Shown piece after piece: positions 8,224-16,842 of a stretch of 64,000 nucleotides of DNA. The DNA lies in the NCBI RefSeq assembly GCF_900099965.1, contig NZ_FNDJ01000027.1:62001-126000 (forward strand). Direction: 5' to 3'. The DNA is from Nonomuraea jiangxiensis. GTDB taxonomy: Bacteria > Actinomycetota > Actinomycetes > Streptosporangiales > Streptosporangiaceae. The position numbers and the translations under genes are program-made. The notes below the pieces were generated by a model. That model searched no databases. It was not told the DNA's origin and saw nothing but the letters and a program-made list of their open reading frames with translations. The number at the start of each line of letters is the position of its first letter. Position 1 is the first letter of the stretch.

Positions 8224-8643
8224 ATGGCTACCGTCGAGCTGACGTTCAGCGCTCTCCCCGCGCATGTGCGGACCGCCCGGCTGGTGGCGACGGCGATCGC
8301 CCGTCGCACCGGCGTGGAGGAGTCACTGCTGGACGAGGTCAGGCTCGCCGTGGGTGAGGCGTGTTCCCGGGCAGTGGAGGCGCACCGCGCGCACTGTCCG
8401 GGTGAGCCCATCCGCATCGAGCTACGTGACGACTCGGGACGTTTCGAGGTCACGGTGAGCGATCATGCCCCCAGCGACGAGATCAAGCAGGAGCAGCCGC
8501 TCGATCTCGGGATGCTCTCTGACTCGTTCATGTCGAACTTCGGCATCGCGGTCATCGAAGGGCTGGCTGACGACGTCGAAGTCTTCCCCAGCCCCAAGGG
8601 GACCAACATCCGCATGTCGTGGCCTGCCACCAATGGAGCCTGA
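8224..8643 (+). CDS. ATP-binding anti-sigma regulatory factor (BldG partner)
   Basis: This 139-residue RsbW/SpoIIAB-type GHKL protein is probably a kinase and binding partner of BldG. The N-box region is DEVRLAVGEACSRAVEAH and a glycine-rich lid contains SFMSNFGIAVIEGLADDVEV. The usual Asn of the N-box (GEACxNAV) is replaced (CSRAV), which may weaken Mg-ATP binding. The same substitution should be checked in the Streptomyces counterpart downstream of bldG. The gene is translationally adjacent to bldG (two-base gap), and the pair would act as a partner switch in the cytoplasm. Confidence 0.85.
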   Translation: MATVELTFSALPAHVRTARLVATAIARRTGVEESLLDEVRLAVGEACSRAVEAHRAHCPGEPIRIELRDDSGRFEVTVSDHAPSDEIKQEQPLDLGMLSDSFMSNFGIAVIEGLADDVEVFPSPKGTNIRMSWPATNGA

Positions 8644-9009
8644 TCCGTCGTCGCGCTGATGTCGCGGCTTCTCTTTGATCACATGCAGCTGTTGTGTGTC
8701 GTCTTTCCAAACCCACACCCATCTTCTCAACACCCACACCCATCTCGTACGGCGGAGCCAAGTGGACCGCCACCCGCCGTACGTGTCGGGGGACTTCCAG
8801 GAGGACGCCCGCTGACCCGCACGGGGCGGGCCACCGTAACGGCGCACAGGCACCGTGGCTTCCGTTTCCCCTGGCCGGCGATGAACTGGCTGGTGGGTGG
8901 GGTTCGTATGGCATACGGGCGTGATGGACGACCTCTGGTGGCTCCTATGTGGGCATGCCCGTGAGGGACAGGGGCTGTGATGGCGAGGGCCTGTGTGACG
9001 TTCTACACC

Positions 9010-9535
9010 TGAAGGCGGCCAGCGCGGTGGTCGGCAGGCCCCTGAGAGGCGGTCGGCCTACGCCCTGAGGTGGCCAGCGCGGTGGTCGGCAAGCCCCTGA
9101 GAGACGGACGGCGAAGTGCTCGGGGGACCGTCGGCGAGGTGTCCGGCAGGCCCCTGAGAGACGATCAACGAGGTGCTTGGTAGGCCCTTGTGAGGCGGTC
9201 GGCGAGCGTGTTCGGCGGGTGCCAGTGGGACGGTCGGCGGGGTGCTGGGCGGGCGCTGGTGGGACGACCAGCGAAGTGCTCGGCGGGTGCCGGGGGACGG
9301 CCGGTGAGGTGTCCGGCGGGCCCCTGTGGGACGGTCAACGAGGTGCTCGGTAGGCCCTTGTGAGGCGGTCGGCGAGCGTGTTCGGCGGGTGCCAGTGGGA
9401 CGGTCGGCGAGGTGCTGGGCGGGCGCTGGTGGGACGACCAGCGAAGTGCTTGGCGGGTGCCGGGGGGACGGTCGGCGAGGTGTCCGGCAGGCGCCGGTGA
9501 GACGTCAGCGAGGTGCTCGGCGGGCGCTGGTGGTG
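9010..9535. repeat. 34-bp minisatellite with a 170-bp higher-order repeat
   Basis: About fifteen units of 33-35 bp carry the core GGTCGGCGAGGTGCTCGGCG. Five consecutive units (34, 35, 34, 33, 34 bp) make a 170-bp block that starts near 9166 and is repeated almost exactly from 9336. Unit length is not a multiple of three and stop codons appear in most frames, so this is not a protein repeat. Units vary too much and lack unique spacers, so it is not a CRISPR array. Confidence 0.92.
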
Positions 9536-9873
9536 GGTGGCGGTGTTCGGGTGAGCAGGCCTCGTGTGGTGAGCGGTGTGCTTCATGGCGGGGCCAATGG
9601 TGGGCGGCACGGGCATGGCGGGTATAGCGCGGGCATGGCGGGTTGCTCGGGCATGGCGGGTTCTCGGGGCAGGGGCTGCATGGGCATGTGGGGTTGCTCG
9701 GCCAGGTGGGCCAACACATCCCTGCCGTGGTCCGTCAGGTGGTCCGTCTGATCGTTCAGGCCGCTGGTGGTGGATCCGGGTCGTGGGAGGATCGGGGCGT
9801 TGTTCGCCTTGTGGGGCGGCCGTTTGGGTTGTTCACCTGCGGGCTGGCTGACACGCCCGAGATGGGCGTGCGG

Positions 9874-9910
9874 GGTTCTTTATTTAAAGATTGACGATTG
9901 CGGAAGAACC
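9874..9910. promoter_or_regulatory. Inverted repeat around an A/T-rich patch
   Basis: GGTTCTT (9874-9880) pairs with AAGAACC (9904-9910) across a 23-base loop that includes the A/T-rich TATTTAAAGATTGAC, the lowest-GC spot in the spacer. It could be an operator or promoter region about 500 bases upstream of hppA. Confidence 0.35.
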
Positions 9911-10414
9911 AGCTCACGGCGCGATCGTTTCTTTAGGGTTTGCAGGCTGAAAGCCACCTACCCCCGCCCGGTCATCGTCAACCGTTCATGCCGACGATCT
10001 TCCGTTCCGATGGGCCCGTGGCTTCCGGTGTAACGGGCCTGTCGCGCAAGATGCTTCGGTTTGGACGGGCCCTGGCGCTACGCCTTCCCTCGCGCTGCGC
10101 CTCCGCCCGGAAATCGGGGTTACGGACAGGCCGTTATAGACTCCTGTCATGACCTTAAACCAAGGGATAATCTACCTGTCAGAACCCAAACCGGGCCGCT
10201 GGCAGGGCATTGCCAGACGCACGCACAATTAGCCGCCTCCAGAGCCTTCATATCCGTTGAGTGCCTGCGTAGACTCCCCGCACCGGCCAAGGTGATCCGG
10301 CGGAACGCGGATTCAACCGGAAGCGGCACCCACAACCCGGATGGTGCCGCAACACCCGCCGAGGAAAACTGCAGCACCGCCCGGGCAGGACGACCGGTCT
10401 TGCCGAGGAGAACG

Positions 10415-12733
10415 ATGAGCAGGCACATGCTGGCAGCGGAGCCAGCGTCCAATCTGGCCCTGAGCGGAAACAATCTCACTATCGTGATCGTGGTCGCCGC
10501 GGTCGCACTGATCGCGCTAGCCGTCGCCGGCGGCCTGGTGCGCGAGGTGCTGGCGGCCGGCCAAGGCACGGAGCGCATGCAGAACATCGCCCGTGCCGTA
10601 CAGGAAGGCGCAGCCGCCTATCTGACCCGCCAGTTCCGCACGTTGGCGATCTTCGTCATCGTGATTCCCTTTCTGTTGCTGTTGCTACCTGGAGAAACCG
10701 ACGTACGCATAGGGCGTTCGCTCTTCTTCGTGGTCGGCGCGGTGTTCTCCGCGCTGACCGGATTCATGGGCATGTGGCTGGCCGTGCGCGGGAACGTACG
10801 CGTCGCCGCCGCGGCCAACGAATCCGGCGAGAAGCGCGCCATGCGCATCGCGTTCCGTACCGGCGGCGTGGCCGGGATGTTCACCGTGGGCCTCGGCCTG
10901 CTCGGCGCGGCCGTGGTCGTCTTCATCTACCAGGGCAACGCGCCCGGCGTGCTGGAGGGCTTCGGCTTCGGCGCGGCGCTGCTGGCGATGTTCATGCGAG
11001 TCGGCGGCGGTATCTTCACCAAGGCCGCCGACGTCGGCGCCGACCTGGTCGGCAAGGTCGAGCAGGGCATCCCCGAGGACGACCCGCGCAACGCCGCCAC
11101 CATCGCCGACAACGTGGGCGACAACGTCGGCGACTGCGCGGGCATGGCGGCCGACCTGTTCGAGTCGTACGCGGTCATGCTGGTCGCCAGCCTCATCCTG
11201 GGCAAGGTGGCCTTCGGTGAGGAAGGGCTGGTCTTCCCGCTGATCGTGCCCATGATCGGTGTGATCACGGCGATCATCGGCATCTTCGTCACCGGGATGC
11301 GCGACCGGGACCGCAGCGGCATGGCCGCCATCAACCGCAGCTTCTTCATCTCCGCCGCGATCTCCGCGGTGCTGGTGGCGGGCGCCGCGTACCTGTACCT
11401 GCCTGACAGCTTCGGCGGTCTCACCAACTCGTCCGTGCAGTCCGACGCCGACCCGCGGCTCATCGCGATCGGCGCGGTCCTCATCGGCCTGGTTCTAGCC
11501 AGCGCCATCCAGCTGCTGACCGGCTACTTCACCGAGACGAACCGGCGTCCCGTACGGGAGATCGGCGAGAGCTCGGCCACCGGCCCGGCCACCGTCATCC
11601 TGGCCGGCATCAGCGTCGGCCTGGAGTCGGCCGTCTACTCCGCCCTGATCATCGGCGGTGCGGTCTACGGCGCGTTCCTGCTCGGGTTCGGGAACGTGAC
11701 GATCGCCCTGTTCGCGGTGGCCCTGGCGGGCACTGGTCTGCTGACCACGGTCGGCGTCATCGTGTCGATGGACACCTTCGGACCCGTCTCCGACAACGCC
11801 CAGGGCATCGCCGAGATGTCGGGCGACGTCGAGGGCGAGGGCGCCCGGGTGCTCACCAGCCTCGACGCCGTCGGCAACACCACGAAGGCCATCACCAAGG
11901 GCATCGCCATCGCGACGGCCGTACTGGCGGCCACAGCGCTGTTCGGCGCCTTCCGTACCGCCGTGGAGACCGAACTGGCCTCCGCGACCTCGGCGGTCAA
12001 GGGCGCGCTCGGCGCGTTCTCCACCTTCAGCCTCAGCATCGATCAGCCGAACGTCCTGGTGGGTCTGATCATCGGGGCCGCCGTCGTGTTCCTCTTCTCG
12101 GGGTTGGCGATCATGGCGGTCGGACGGGCCGCGATGCGGGTGGTCTTCGAGGTACGCGACCAGTTCCGCAACAAGCCCGGCATCATGGACGGCACGGAGA
12201 AGCCCGAGTACGGCCGGGTCGTGGACATCTGCACCCGCGACTCCCTCCGCGAGCTGGCCACGCCCGGCCTGCTGGCGGTCATGACCCCGATCGCGGTCGG
12301 TTTCGCGCTGGGCTACGCGCCGCTGGGCGCTTTCCTGGCCGGGGCCATCGCCTGCGGCACCCTGATGGCGGTGTTCCTGGCGAACTCCGGCGGTGCCTGG
12401 GACAACGCCAAGAAGCTGGTCGAGGACGGGCACCACGGCGGCAAGGGCTCCGAGGCGCACGCGGCCACGGTCATCGGTGACACGGTCGGCGACCCGTTCA
12501 AGGACACGGCCGGCCCTGCCATCAACCCGCTGATCAAGGTGATGAACCTGGTGGCGCTGCTGGTGGCCCCTGCGGTGGTGCTGTACGCGGGCAACCCGAC
12601 CGTCCGCATCAGCATCACGGTGCTGGCGGTGGCTGTGGTGGTCGCGGCCATCGTCGTGTCCAAGCGGCGGTCGGTGACCAGCGAGCCGGCCAGCGACAAC
12701 AACAACCGTGAGCACGAGCCGGTGGCTTCGTAA
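10415..12733 (+). CDS. hppA: K+-independent membrane proton-pumping pyrophosphatase
   Basis: This is a 772-residue, roughly 16-helix integral membrane protein. The catalytic signature of membrane pyrophosphatases is intact: KAADVGADLVGKVEQGIPED, then DNVGDNVGDCAGMAADLFES. The motif GNTTKAI carries Lys at residue 491; in this family Lys here marks the K+-independent class (Ala in the K+-dependent class). It couples pyrophosphate hydrolysis to proton export across the cytoplasmic membrane. Start ATG 10415 follows GAGGAG. The frame stays open for 354 bases upstream but without membrane-like or conserved sequence. It lies two genes after bldG, as in Streptomyces, and ends at a strong terminator. 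Confidence 0.95.
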   Translation: MSRHMLAAEPASNLALSGNNLTIVIVVAAVALIALAVAGGLVREVLAAGQGTERMQNIARAVQEGAAAYLTRQFRTLAIFVIVIPFLLLLLPGETDVRIGRSLFFVVGAVFSALTGFMGMWLAVRGNVRVAAAANESGEKRAMRIAFRTGGVAGMFTVGLGLLGAAVVVFIYQGNAPGVLEGFGFGAALLAMFMRVGGGIFTKAADVGADLVGKVEQGIPEDDPRNAATIADNVGDNVGDCAGMAADLFESYAVMLVASLILGKVAFGEEGLVFPLIVPMIGVITAIIGIFVTGMRDRDRSGMAAINRSFFISAAISAVLVAGAAYLYLPDSFGGLTNSSVQSDADPRLIAIGAVLIGLVLASAIQLLTGYFTETNRRPVREIGESSATGPATVILAGISVGLESAVYSALIIGGAVYGAFLLGFGNVTIALFAVALAGTGLLTTVGVIVSMDTFGPVSDNAQGIAEMSGDVEGEGARVLTSLDAVGNTTKAITKGIAIATAVLAATALFGAFRTAVETELASATSAVKGALGAFSTFSLSIDQPNVLVGLIIGAAVVFLFSGLAIMAVGRAAMRVVFEVRDQFRNKPGIMDGTEKPEYGRVVDICTRDSLRELATPGLLAVMTPIAVGFALGYAPLGAFLAGAIACGTLMAVFLANSGGAWDNAKKLVEDGHHGGKGSEAHAATVIGDTVGDPFKDTAGPAINPLIKVMNLVALLVAPAVVLYAGNPTVRISITVLAVAVVVAAIVVSKRRSVTSEPASDNNNREHEPVAS

Positions 12734-12777
12734 GACGCTGCCCGGCGGCGCTGAGGCGCAGGCTTCGGTTCACACCT

Positions 12778-12816
12778 GAGACGCCTGGCTCCCACAACGT
12801 GGGGGCCGGGCGTCTC
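12778..12816 (+). terminator. Intrinsic terminator after hppA
   Basis: A hairpin pairs GAGACGCC..GGC..CCCAC with GTGGG..GCC..GGGCGTCTC around an AAC loop, followed by TCGTTTCT. It begins 45 bases after the hppA stop. Confidence 0.85.
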
Positions 12817-12966
12817 TCGTTTCTGGGGGCGCCGCGGGGTTCGGGGTGGCTCGATTCGCAGGTGGTGCCGGCGAGCGGCGGAATGCGAGGTGGGTGGGGA
12901 GGGGCCGGGGGATGAGGTGGTGAGGGTGGGCGTGGAACCGGGCGCCTGCGGTGGGAAACTGGGCGG

Positions 12967-13083
12967 GTGAACGAGAGCAAGCAGCCCAACGGCGGCAAGA
13001 CCCTGGGCTTGATCCTGCTGGCCATGGTGGTCATCCTGGCCGCGATCATCGGGCTGGCCGTCTGGGCCTCAGGGACGGGGTGA
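12967..13083 (+). CDS. 38-residue single-helix membrane protein
   Basis: This short gene runs from GTG 12967 to TGA 13081-13083. It has a polar N-terminus (MNESKQPNGGK), one hydrophobic helix (LGLILLAMVVILAAIIGLAV) and a five-residue tail. Nearly all wobble positions are G or C, which supports coding. It ends four bases before the start of the histidine phosphatase gene, so the two are probably cotranscribed. No function is known; small one-helix proteins often modulate membrane partners. Confidence 0.65.
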   Translation: MNESKQPNGGKTLGLILLAMVVILAAIIGLAVWASGTG

Positions 13084-13087
13084 GCCG

Positions 13088-13555
13088 GTGCGGACCTTGA
13101 TTGTGCTGCGGCATGCGAAGGCCGCCCAGGTTCCCGGTCTGGCCGACCGGGAGCGGCCGTTGACCGGGCGGGGCGAGCGGGACGCCGAGCGGGCGGGCGA
13201 GGAGATCAGGGCGGCCGGGCTGGCCCCCGACCTGGTGCTCTGCTCACCGGCGCTCAGGACCAGGCGCACCGCCGAGATCGCCTTCCCGGCGACGGAGATC
13301 AGCTACGAGGGCGACATCTACCAGGCCTATCCGGATGAGCTGCTGGAGCTGGTACGCCGGTCCGACCCCGAGCTGGGCACCGTCGTGCTGTGCGGGCACA
13401 ATCCGGGCGTGCACGAGCTGGCCCTGGGCCTGACCGGAGGGGACTACACGTTCCGCCCGGGCACCTTCGCGGTGATCGGGGTGGAGTCCGGCTGGGAGGA
13501 GCTCTCACCCGGCGAGGGCCGCCTGGTCACCCGCTGGGACCCCAAGGAGAGCTGA
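13088..13555 (+). CDS. SixA-like histidine phosphatase
   Basis: This 155-residue protein is of the histidine phosphatase superfamily. The catalytic RH motif is at the N-terminus (LIVLRHAKAA, H9), the second Arg is in CSPALRTRRTAEI, and the second catalytic His is in CGHNPGVHELA. Length and pattern match SixA-type phosphohistidine phosphatases rather than phosphoglycerate mutases. Substrate is not shown by the sequence. Start GTG 13088 is preceded by GGGG within the preceding small gene's end. Confidence 0.88.
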   Translation: MRTLIVLRHAKAAQVPGLADRERPLTGRGERDAERAGEEIRAAGLAPDLVLCSPALRTRRTAEIAFPATEISYEGDIYQAYPDELLELVRRSDPELGTVVLCGHNPGVHELALGLTGGDYTFRPGTFAVIGVESGWEELSPGEGRLVTRWDPKES

Positions 13556-13595
13556 GGCCGGCGGCACCCGAAGAAGAGCCGAGACCAGGGCCCGG

Positions 13596-13708
13596 GTCAG
13601 CCCGAGCTGAGCGTCCGGGTCAGCCCGCGCTGAGTGCGCGAGTCAGCCTGCGCTGAGCGTCGGGTCAGCCCGCGCTGAGTGTGCGAGTCAGCCTGCGCTG
13701 AGTGCGCC
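13596..13708. repeat. 23-bp tandem repeat x 5 derived from the serB 3' end
   Basis: Units begin at 13596, 13619, 13642, 13664 and 13687 with the consensus GTCAGCCCGCGCTGAGTG. The last unit contains the stop and final codons of serB (Leu-Ser-Ala-Gly-stop on the minus strand), so the array looks like tandem copying of the gene's own 3' end into the convergent spacer. Each unit has small inverted symmetry (CAGC..GCTG). Confidence 0.9.
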
Positions 13709-14908
13709 GTCCTCCGCGTCCGCCGCCTCGACCTCGTCCCTGGAGATCCCCAGCAGGTAGAGGATCGAGTCGAGATAAGGCGTGTTGACCGCCGTGTCCG
13801 CCGCCTGCCGCACCACCGGCTTGGCGTTGAACGCGATCCCCAGCCCGGCCACCGCGATCATGTCCAGGTCGTTGGCCCCGTCGCCGATGGCCACCGTCTG
13901 CGAGATCGGCAGGTGGGCCTCCTTGGCGAACCTCTCCAGCGCCCGTGCCTTCCCCGGCCGGTCAACGATCTCGCCCACCACCCGCCCGGTCAGCCGCCCG
14001 TCGATGACCTCCAGGACGTTGGCCGCCGAGTAGTCGATCCCCAGCTCCTCCACCAGCGCGTCGGTGATCTGCGTGAACCCCCCGCTGACGATGGCGAAGC
14101 GGTAGTCGAGCCGCTTGAGCGTGCGCACCAGCGTACGGGCGCCCGGGGTGAGCACGACCTGCTTGCGCACCTTCTCGAACACCTCGGCGGGCAGCCCCTC
14201 CAGCAGCGCCACCCTGCGCCGCAGCGACTCGGCGAAGTCCAGCTCGCCGCGCATGGCCTCCTCGGTGACCCTGGCGACCTCCTCCTGGCAGCCCGCGTGC
14301 CCCGCCAGCAGCTCGATGACCTCGCCCTGGATGAGCGTCGAGTCGACGTCCATGACGATCAGCCGCTTGGCCCGGCGCGACAGGCCGGTGCGCTGCACGG
14401 CCACGTCCACCTCTTGGGCGACGGCCTCGGCGGCCAGCTCGACGCGCAGGAATGTCGGGTCGGCGCCGGAGACGGACATCTCGATGCAGGTGACCGGCCA
14501 CTGGGCGAGGCGTTCGATGCGGTCGATGTTCGCCCCGGCGGCGGCGATGCGGCCGGCGATGCCCGCGATGGCGGCGGGCTGCAGCGTGGCGCCGAGCACG
14601 CTGACCGACAGGCGGCCGCGGCGGCGCTGCTCCTTGGCCTGGGATCCGGTGGAGAGCTCCACCTCCATGCCGAGGTCGTCGGCCACCTGTTCGACGGCGG
14701 TCCACATGGCGCCGAGGGTGGTGCCGGTGCCGGAAGGGGCGCCGCCCGCGTAGGCGACGAGCACGCCCAGCGTCAGCCTGCCCCGGATGACGACCTGCTC
14801 GATGTCCGCGACGGTCACCGGAAAACGGGACAGAACGGAGAAAAGGCGCGAAGTAACGCCAGGGCGGTCGGGGCCGGTCAGTGTGATCAGGAGGGTGCGC
14901 TGGTCCAC
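13688..14908 (-). CDS. serB: Phosphoserine phosphatase SerB with tandem ACT domains
   Basis: This 406-residue protein catalyses the last step of serine synthesis, removing phosphate from O-phosphoserine. Two ACT-type regulatory domains (RTLLITLTGPDRPGVTSRLF, then RLSVSVLGATLQPAAIAGIA) precede a HAD phosphatase domain with VMDVDSTLIQGEVIELLA, IVSGGFTQIT and IGDGANDLDMIAVAG. The length matches the ACT-bearing SerB2 of mycobacteria (about 409). GTG 14908 is chosen because it sits just before the first ACT strand; the frame extends to a GTG at 14974. The stop codon lies inside a tandem repeat. Confidence 0.93.
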   Translation of the reverse strand: MDQRTLLITLTGPDRPGVTSRLFSVLSRFPVTVADIEQVVIRGRLTLGVLVAYAGGAPSGTGTTLGAMWTAVEQVADDLGMEVELSTGSQAKEQRRRGRLSVSVLGATLQPAAIAGIAGRIAAAGANIDRIERLAQWPVTCIEMSVSGADPTFLRVELAAEAVAQEVDVAVQRTGLSRRAKRLIVMDVDSTLIQGEVIELLAGHAGCQEEVARVTEEAMRGELDFAESLRRRVALLEGLPAEVFEKVRKQVVLTPGARTLVRTLKRLDYRFAIVSGGFTQITDALVEELGIDYSAANVLEVIDGRLTGRVVGEIVDRPGKARALERFAKEAHLPISQTVAIGDGANDLDMIAVAGLGIAFNAKPVVRQAADTAVNTPYLDSILYLLGISRDEVEAADAEDGALSAG

Positions 14909-15056
14909 ATCCAGCCACGGTACTGCGCTTGGTCCGGTGCTCGCGAAGCAGGTTCGGCATTCGGACACTTGCACGGCGGGCTCGCGGGGCAGAGCGCGGC
15001 CCCGAACGCGCGATGAGCGCCCCCGCCAGCCCCACCAGGCAAATTCTGGGTAAATC

Positions 15057-16067
15057 CTAGTCGCGCAGGATCAGGTGCGTGTCGCCGAACTCGTGCCACA
15101 GATACCCCTCCCGCAGCGCCGCCTCGTACGCCTTCGCCAGCGCGGCCGGTCCCGCCACTGCGGTCAGCATCAGCAGGTGGCTGGAGCGCGGCTCGTGCAG
15201 GCCGGTGATCAACCCCGTGACGGCCCGTACACCACGCTCCGGGGTGACGACATGCCGTGTCCATCCCGCGGCCGCGGCCACCCGCCCGTCGGCGCCCACG
15301 GCGGTCTCCAGGGCCCGTACGACGGTCGTTCCGGCAGCCACCACCCGGTTTCCGCCCTCCTTGCTGGAATTGACCAGTCGTGCGGTGGAAGCGGGCACCT
15401 CGTACCGTTCCGCGTAGGGCGGCTCGTCCTTCTCCGGCGAGGCGACCCCCGTGTGCAGGGTGATCGGCGCGATCCCCACCCCGCGGGCCACCAGCGCCGT
15501 CACCAGATCGGCGGTGAACGGCCGGGCCGCGCTCGGCATCTCGGCACTGCCCGGCACGGTCGCGAACACGGTCTGGTACGCCTCGATCGGCCAGTCCCGC
15601 TCCACGTACGAGTACCGGATCGGCACCCCGTACGCCCGCAGGTACGGCTCCACTTCCTGGTCGAGCACCGCCCGCCACAACCGCGGCGTCTCCCGCGCGA
15701 GCAGCCGCAACGTCGCCCCGCCCGGCAGCGGCAGCCACTCGCCCGGCTCGCCCCCGCCGTAGGGCTCGGTGGCCCGCGACGTACGGCGGCGCAGCTCGAC
15801 CAGCCACGTGCCGTCCTGCCTGGAGGTCGAGAAGTGCACGGCCAGCCGGTCCAGCCGGACGGCCGCGGGCAGGGTGGCCGAGTTGTTCACCACGATCAGG
15901 TCCCCGGGGGCGAGCAGCTCGGGCAGGTCGCTGAAGTGGTGGTGCGAGGGGTCGAGCGTGCCGCGCGAGACCATCAGCCGAACCGAGTCCCGGGACAGCC
16001 CCCTGGCCTCGGGCGGTTCGTGGGCCGACAGGTCGGCCGGCAGGGCGAAGTCGAGTGCCGCCGTCAT
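15057..16067 (-). CDS. QueA-like S-adenosylmethionine:tRNA ribosyltransferase-isomerase
   Basis: This 336-residue protein carries the family hallmarks: LAPGDLIVVNNSATLPAAVR near residue 60, ITLHTGVASP, YEVPASTARLVN, AAGTTVVRALET and the C-terminal HEPRSSHLLMLTA. QueA transfers and isomerises the ribose of SAM onto preQ1-modified tRNA in queuosine synthesis. No other queuosine gene is in the window, so pathway membership is unproven. Start ATG 16067 overlaps the stop of the upstream SDR gene (ATGA), giving a two-gene operon. Confidence 0.87.
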   Translation of the reverse strand: MTAALDFALPADLSAHEPPEARGLSRDSVRLMVSRGTLDPSHHHFSDLPELLAPGDLIVVNNSATLPAAVRLDRLAVHFSTSRQDGTWLVELRRRTSRATEPYGGGEPGEWLPLPGGATLRLLARETPRLWRAVLDQEVEPYLRAYGVPIRYSYVERDWPIEAYQTVFATVPGSAEMPSAARPFTADLVTALVARGVGIAPITLHTGVASPEKDEPPYAERYEVPASTARLVNSSKEGGNRVVAAGTTVVRALETAVGADGRVAAAAGWTRHVVTPERGVRAVTGLITGLHEPRSSHLLMLTAVAGPAALAKAYEAALREGYLWHEFGDTHLILRD

Positions 16068-16720
16068 TGCAGGCTCACTCTCCCGCTGGCGGGCCGGGCG
16101 CCGATCAGGTCGTGCAGGGAGGCCGCCACCTTGGCCGGGTCGGCGGCGGCCGCGGCCTCCTCGGCGCCCACGGCGTCGGCCAGCATCCGGGTGTTCATCT
16201 CGCCCGGGTCGACCCACCAGACCCGCAGGTCGGGCTCCTCGGCCGCCAGCACGTTGGAGAGCTGCTCCAGGGCCGCCTTGGTGGCGCCGTAACCGCCCCA
16301 GCCCTCGTAGGCGCCGGTGGCGGCGTCCGAGGTGACGTTCACGACCGCGCCGCGGGCGGCGCGAAGGGCGGGCAGCGTGGCCTGGATCAGGGCGAGGGGC
16401 GCGGTCACGTTGGTCTCCAGCAGCGCCGCGAAGGCGTCCAGCGGGTAGTCCGCGAGCGGGGGCAGCGGGGTCACGCCCAGGTCGCCGGCGTTGTTGACCA
16501 GCAGGTTCAGCTCGGGCGCCGCGCGGGCCAGGCGTTCGACGTGCGCGGGCTCCCGTACGTCACCCGGGATCGCGGTGGCGCCCAGCTCGGCGGCGACCCG
16601 TTCCAGGTCGGCCGCGCCACGGGCGGTGAGCACGAGGTTCCATCCCGCGCCGGCCAGTGAGCGGGCCAGTGCCAGGCCGAGTCCGCGGGAAGCGCCGGTG
16701 ATGAGTGCGGTGTTCGTCAT
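16064..16720 (-). CDS. Short-chain dehydrogenase/reductase
   Basis: This 218-residue classical SDR has the nucleotide-binding TGASRGLG near the N-terminus, NNAG at about residue 75, a Ser in VNVTSDAA and the catalytic Tyr-x-x-x-Lys in GGYGATKAAL. WWVDPGEMNT after the catalytic site is the usual PG motif region. Substrate unknown. Start ATG 16720 places the Rossmann motif at the N-terminus. It is coupled to the QueA-like gene by a four-base overlap. Confidence 0.88.
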   Translation of the reverse strand: MTNTALITGASRGLGLALARSLAGAGWNLVLTARGAADLERVAAELGATAIPGDVREPAHVERLARAAPELNLLVNNAGDLGVTPLPPLADYPLDAFAALLETNVTAPLALIQATLPALRAARGAVVNVTSDAATGAYEGWGGYGATKAALEQLSNVLAAEEPDLRVWWVDPGEMNTRMLADAVGAEEAAAAADPAKVAASLHDLIGARPASGRVSLQ

Positions 16721-16842
16721 GCTTCGACGGTAGGAACGCGGGTCCGGCCGCACATCGGGCCGACGCCCGGCCCGCCCTGGGCACATCGACCTAGGACCAA
16801 AGCCCCCCGATCCCGGCGGCGGCCCCGCAATAGAGTGGTGCC

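Larger units (their letters stand above)
8644..10414. other. Long gene-free spacer, mostly repeats, then hppA leader
   Basis: Nothing in these 1.77 kb has convincing codon bias or a family resemblance. Contents in order: a CACACCCATCT direct repeat near 8710-8745; the 34-bp minisatellite (9010-9535); three copies of CGGGCATGGCGGGT (9610, 9630, 9649); an inverted repeat (9874-9910); and a GC-rich leader to the pyrophosphatase gene at 10415. Long open frames cross the minisatellite on both strands but follow its GC skew rather than coding bias. Confidence 0.7.

Noticed and set aside
9010..9535. CRISPR array
   Set aside because: Units are contiguous without unique spacers, repeats vary, and no cas genes are present.
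9165..9719. Long open frames across the minisatellite on both strands
   Set aside because: They follow from GC skew of a 34-bp repeat, which shifts frame every unit; no ribosome site or recognisable protein.
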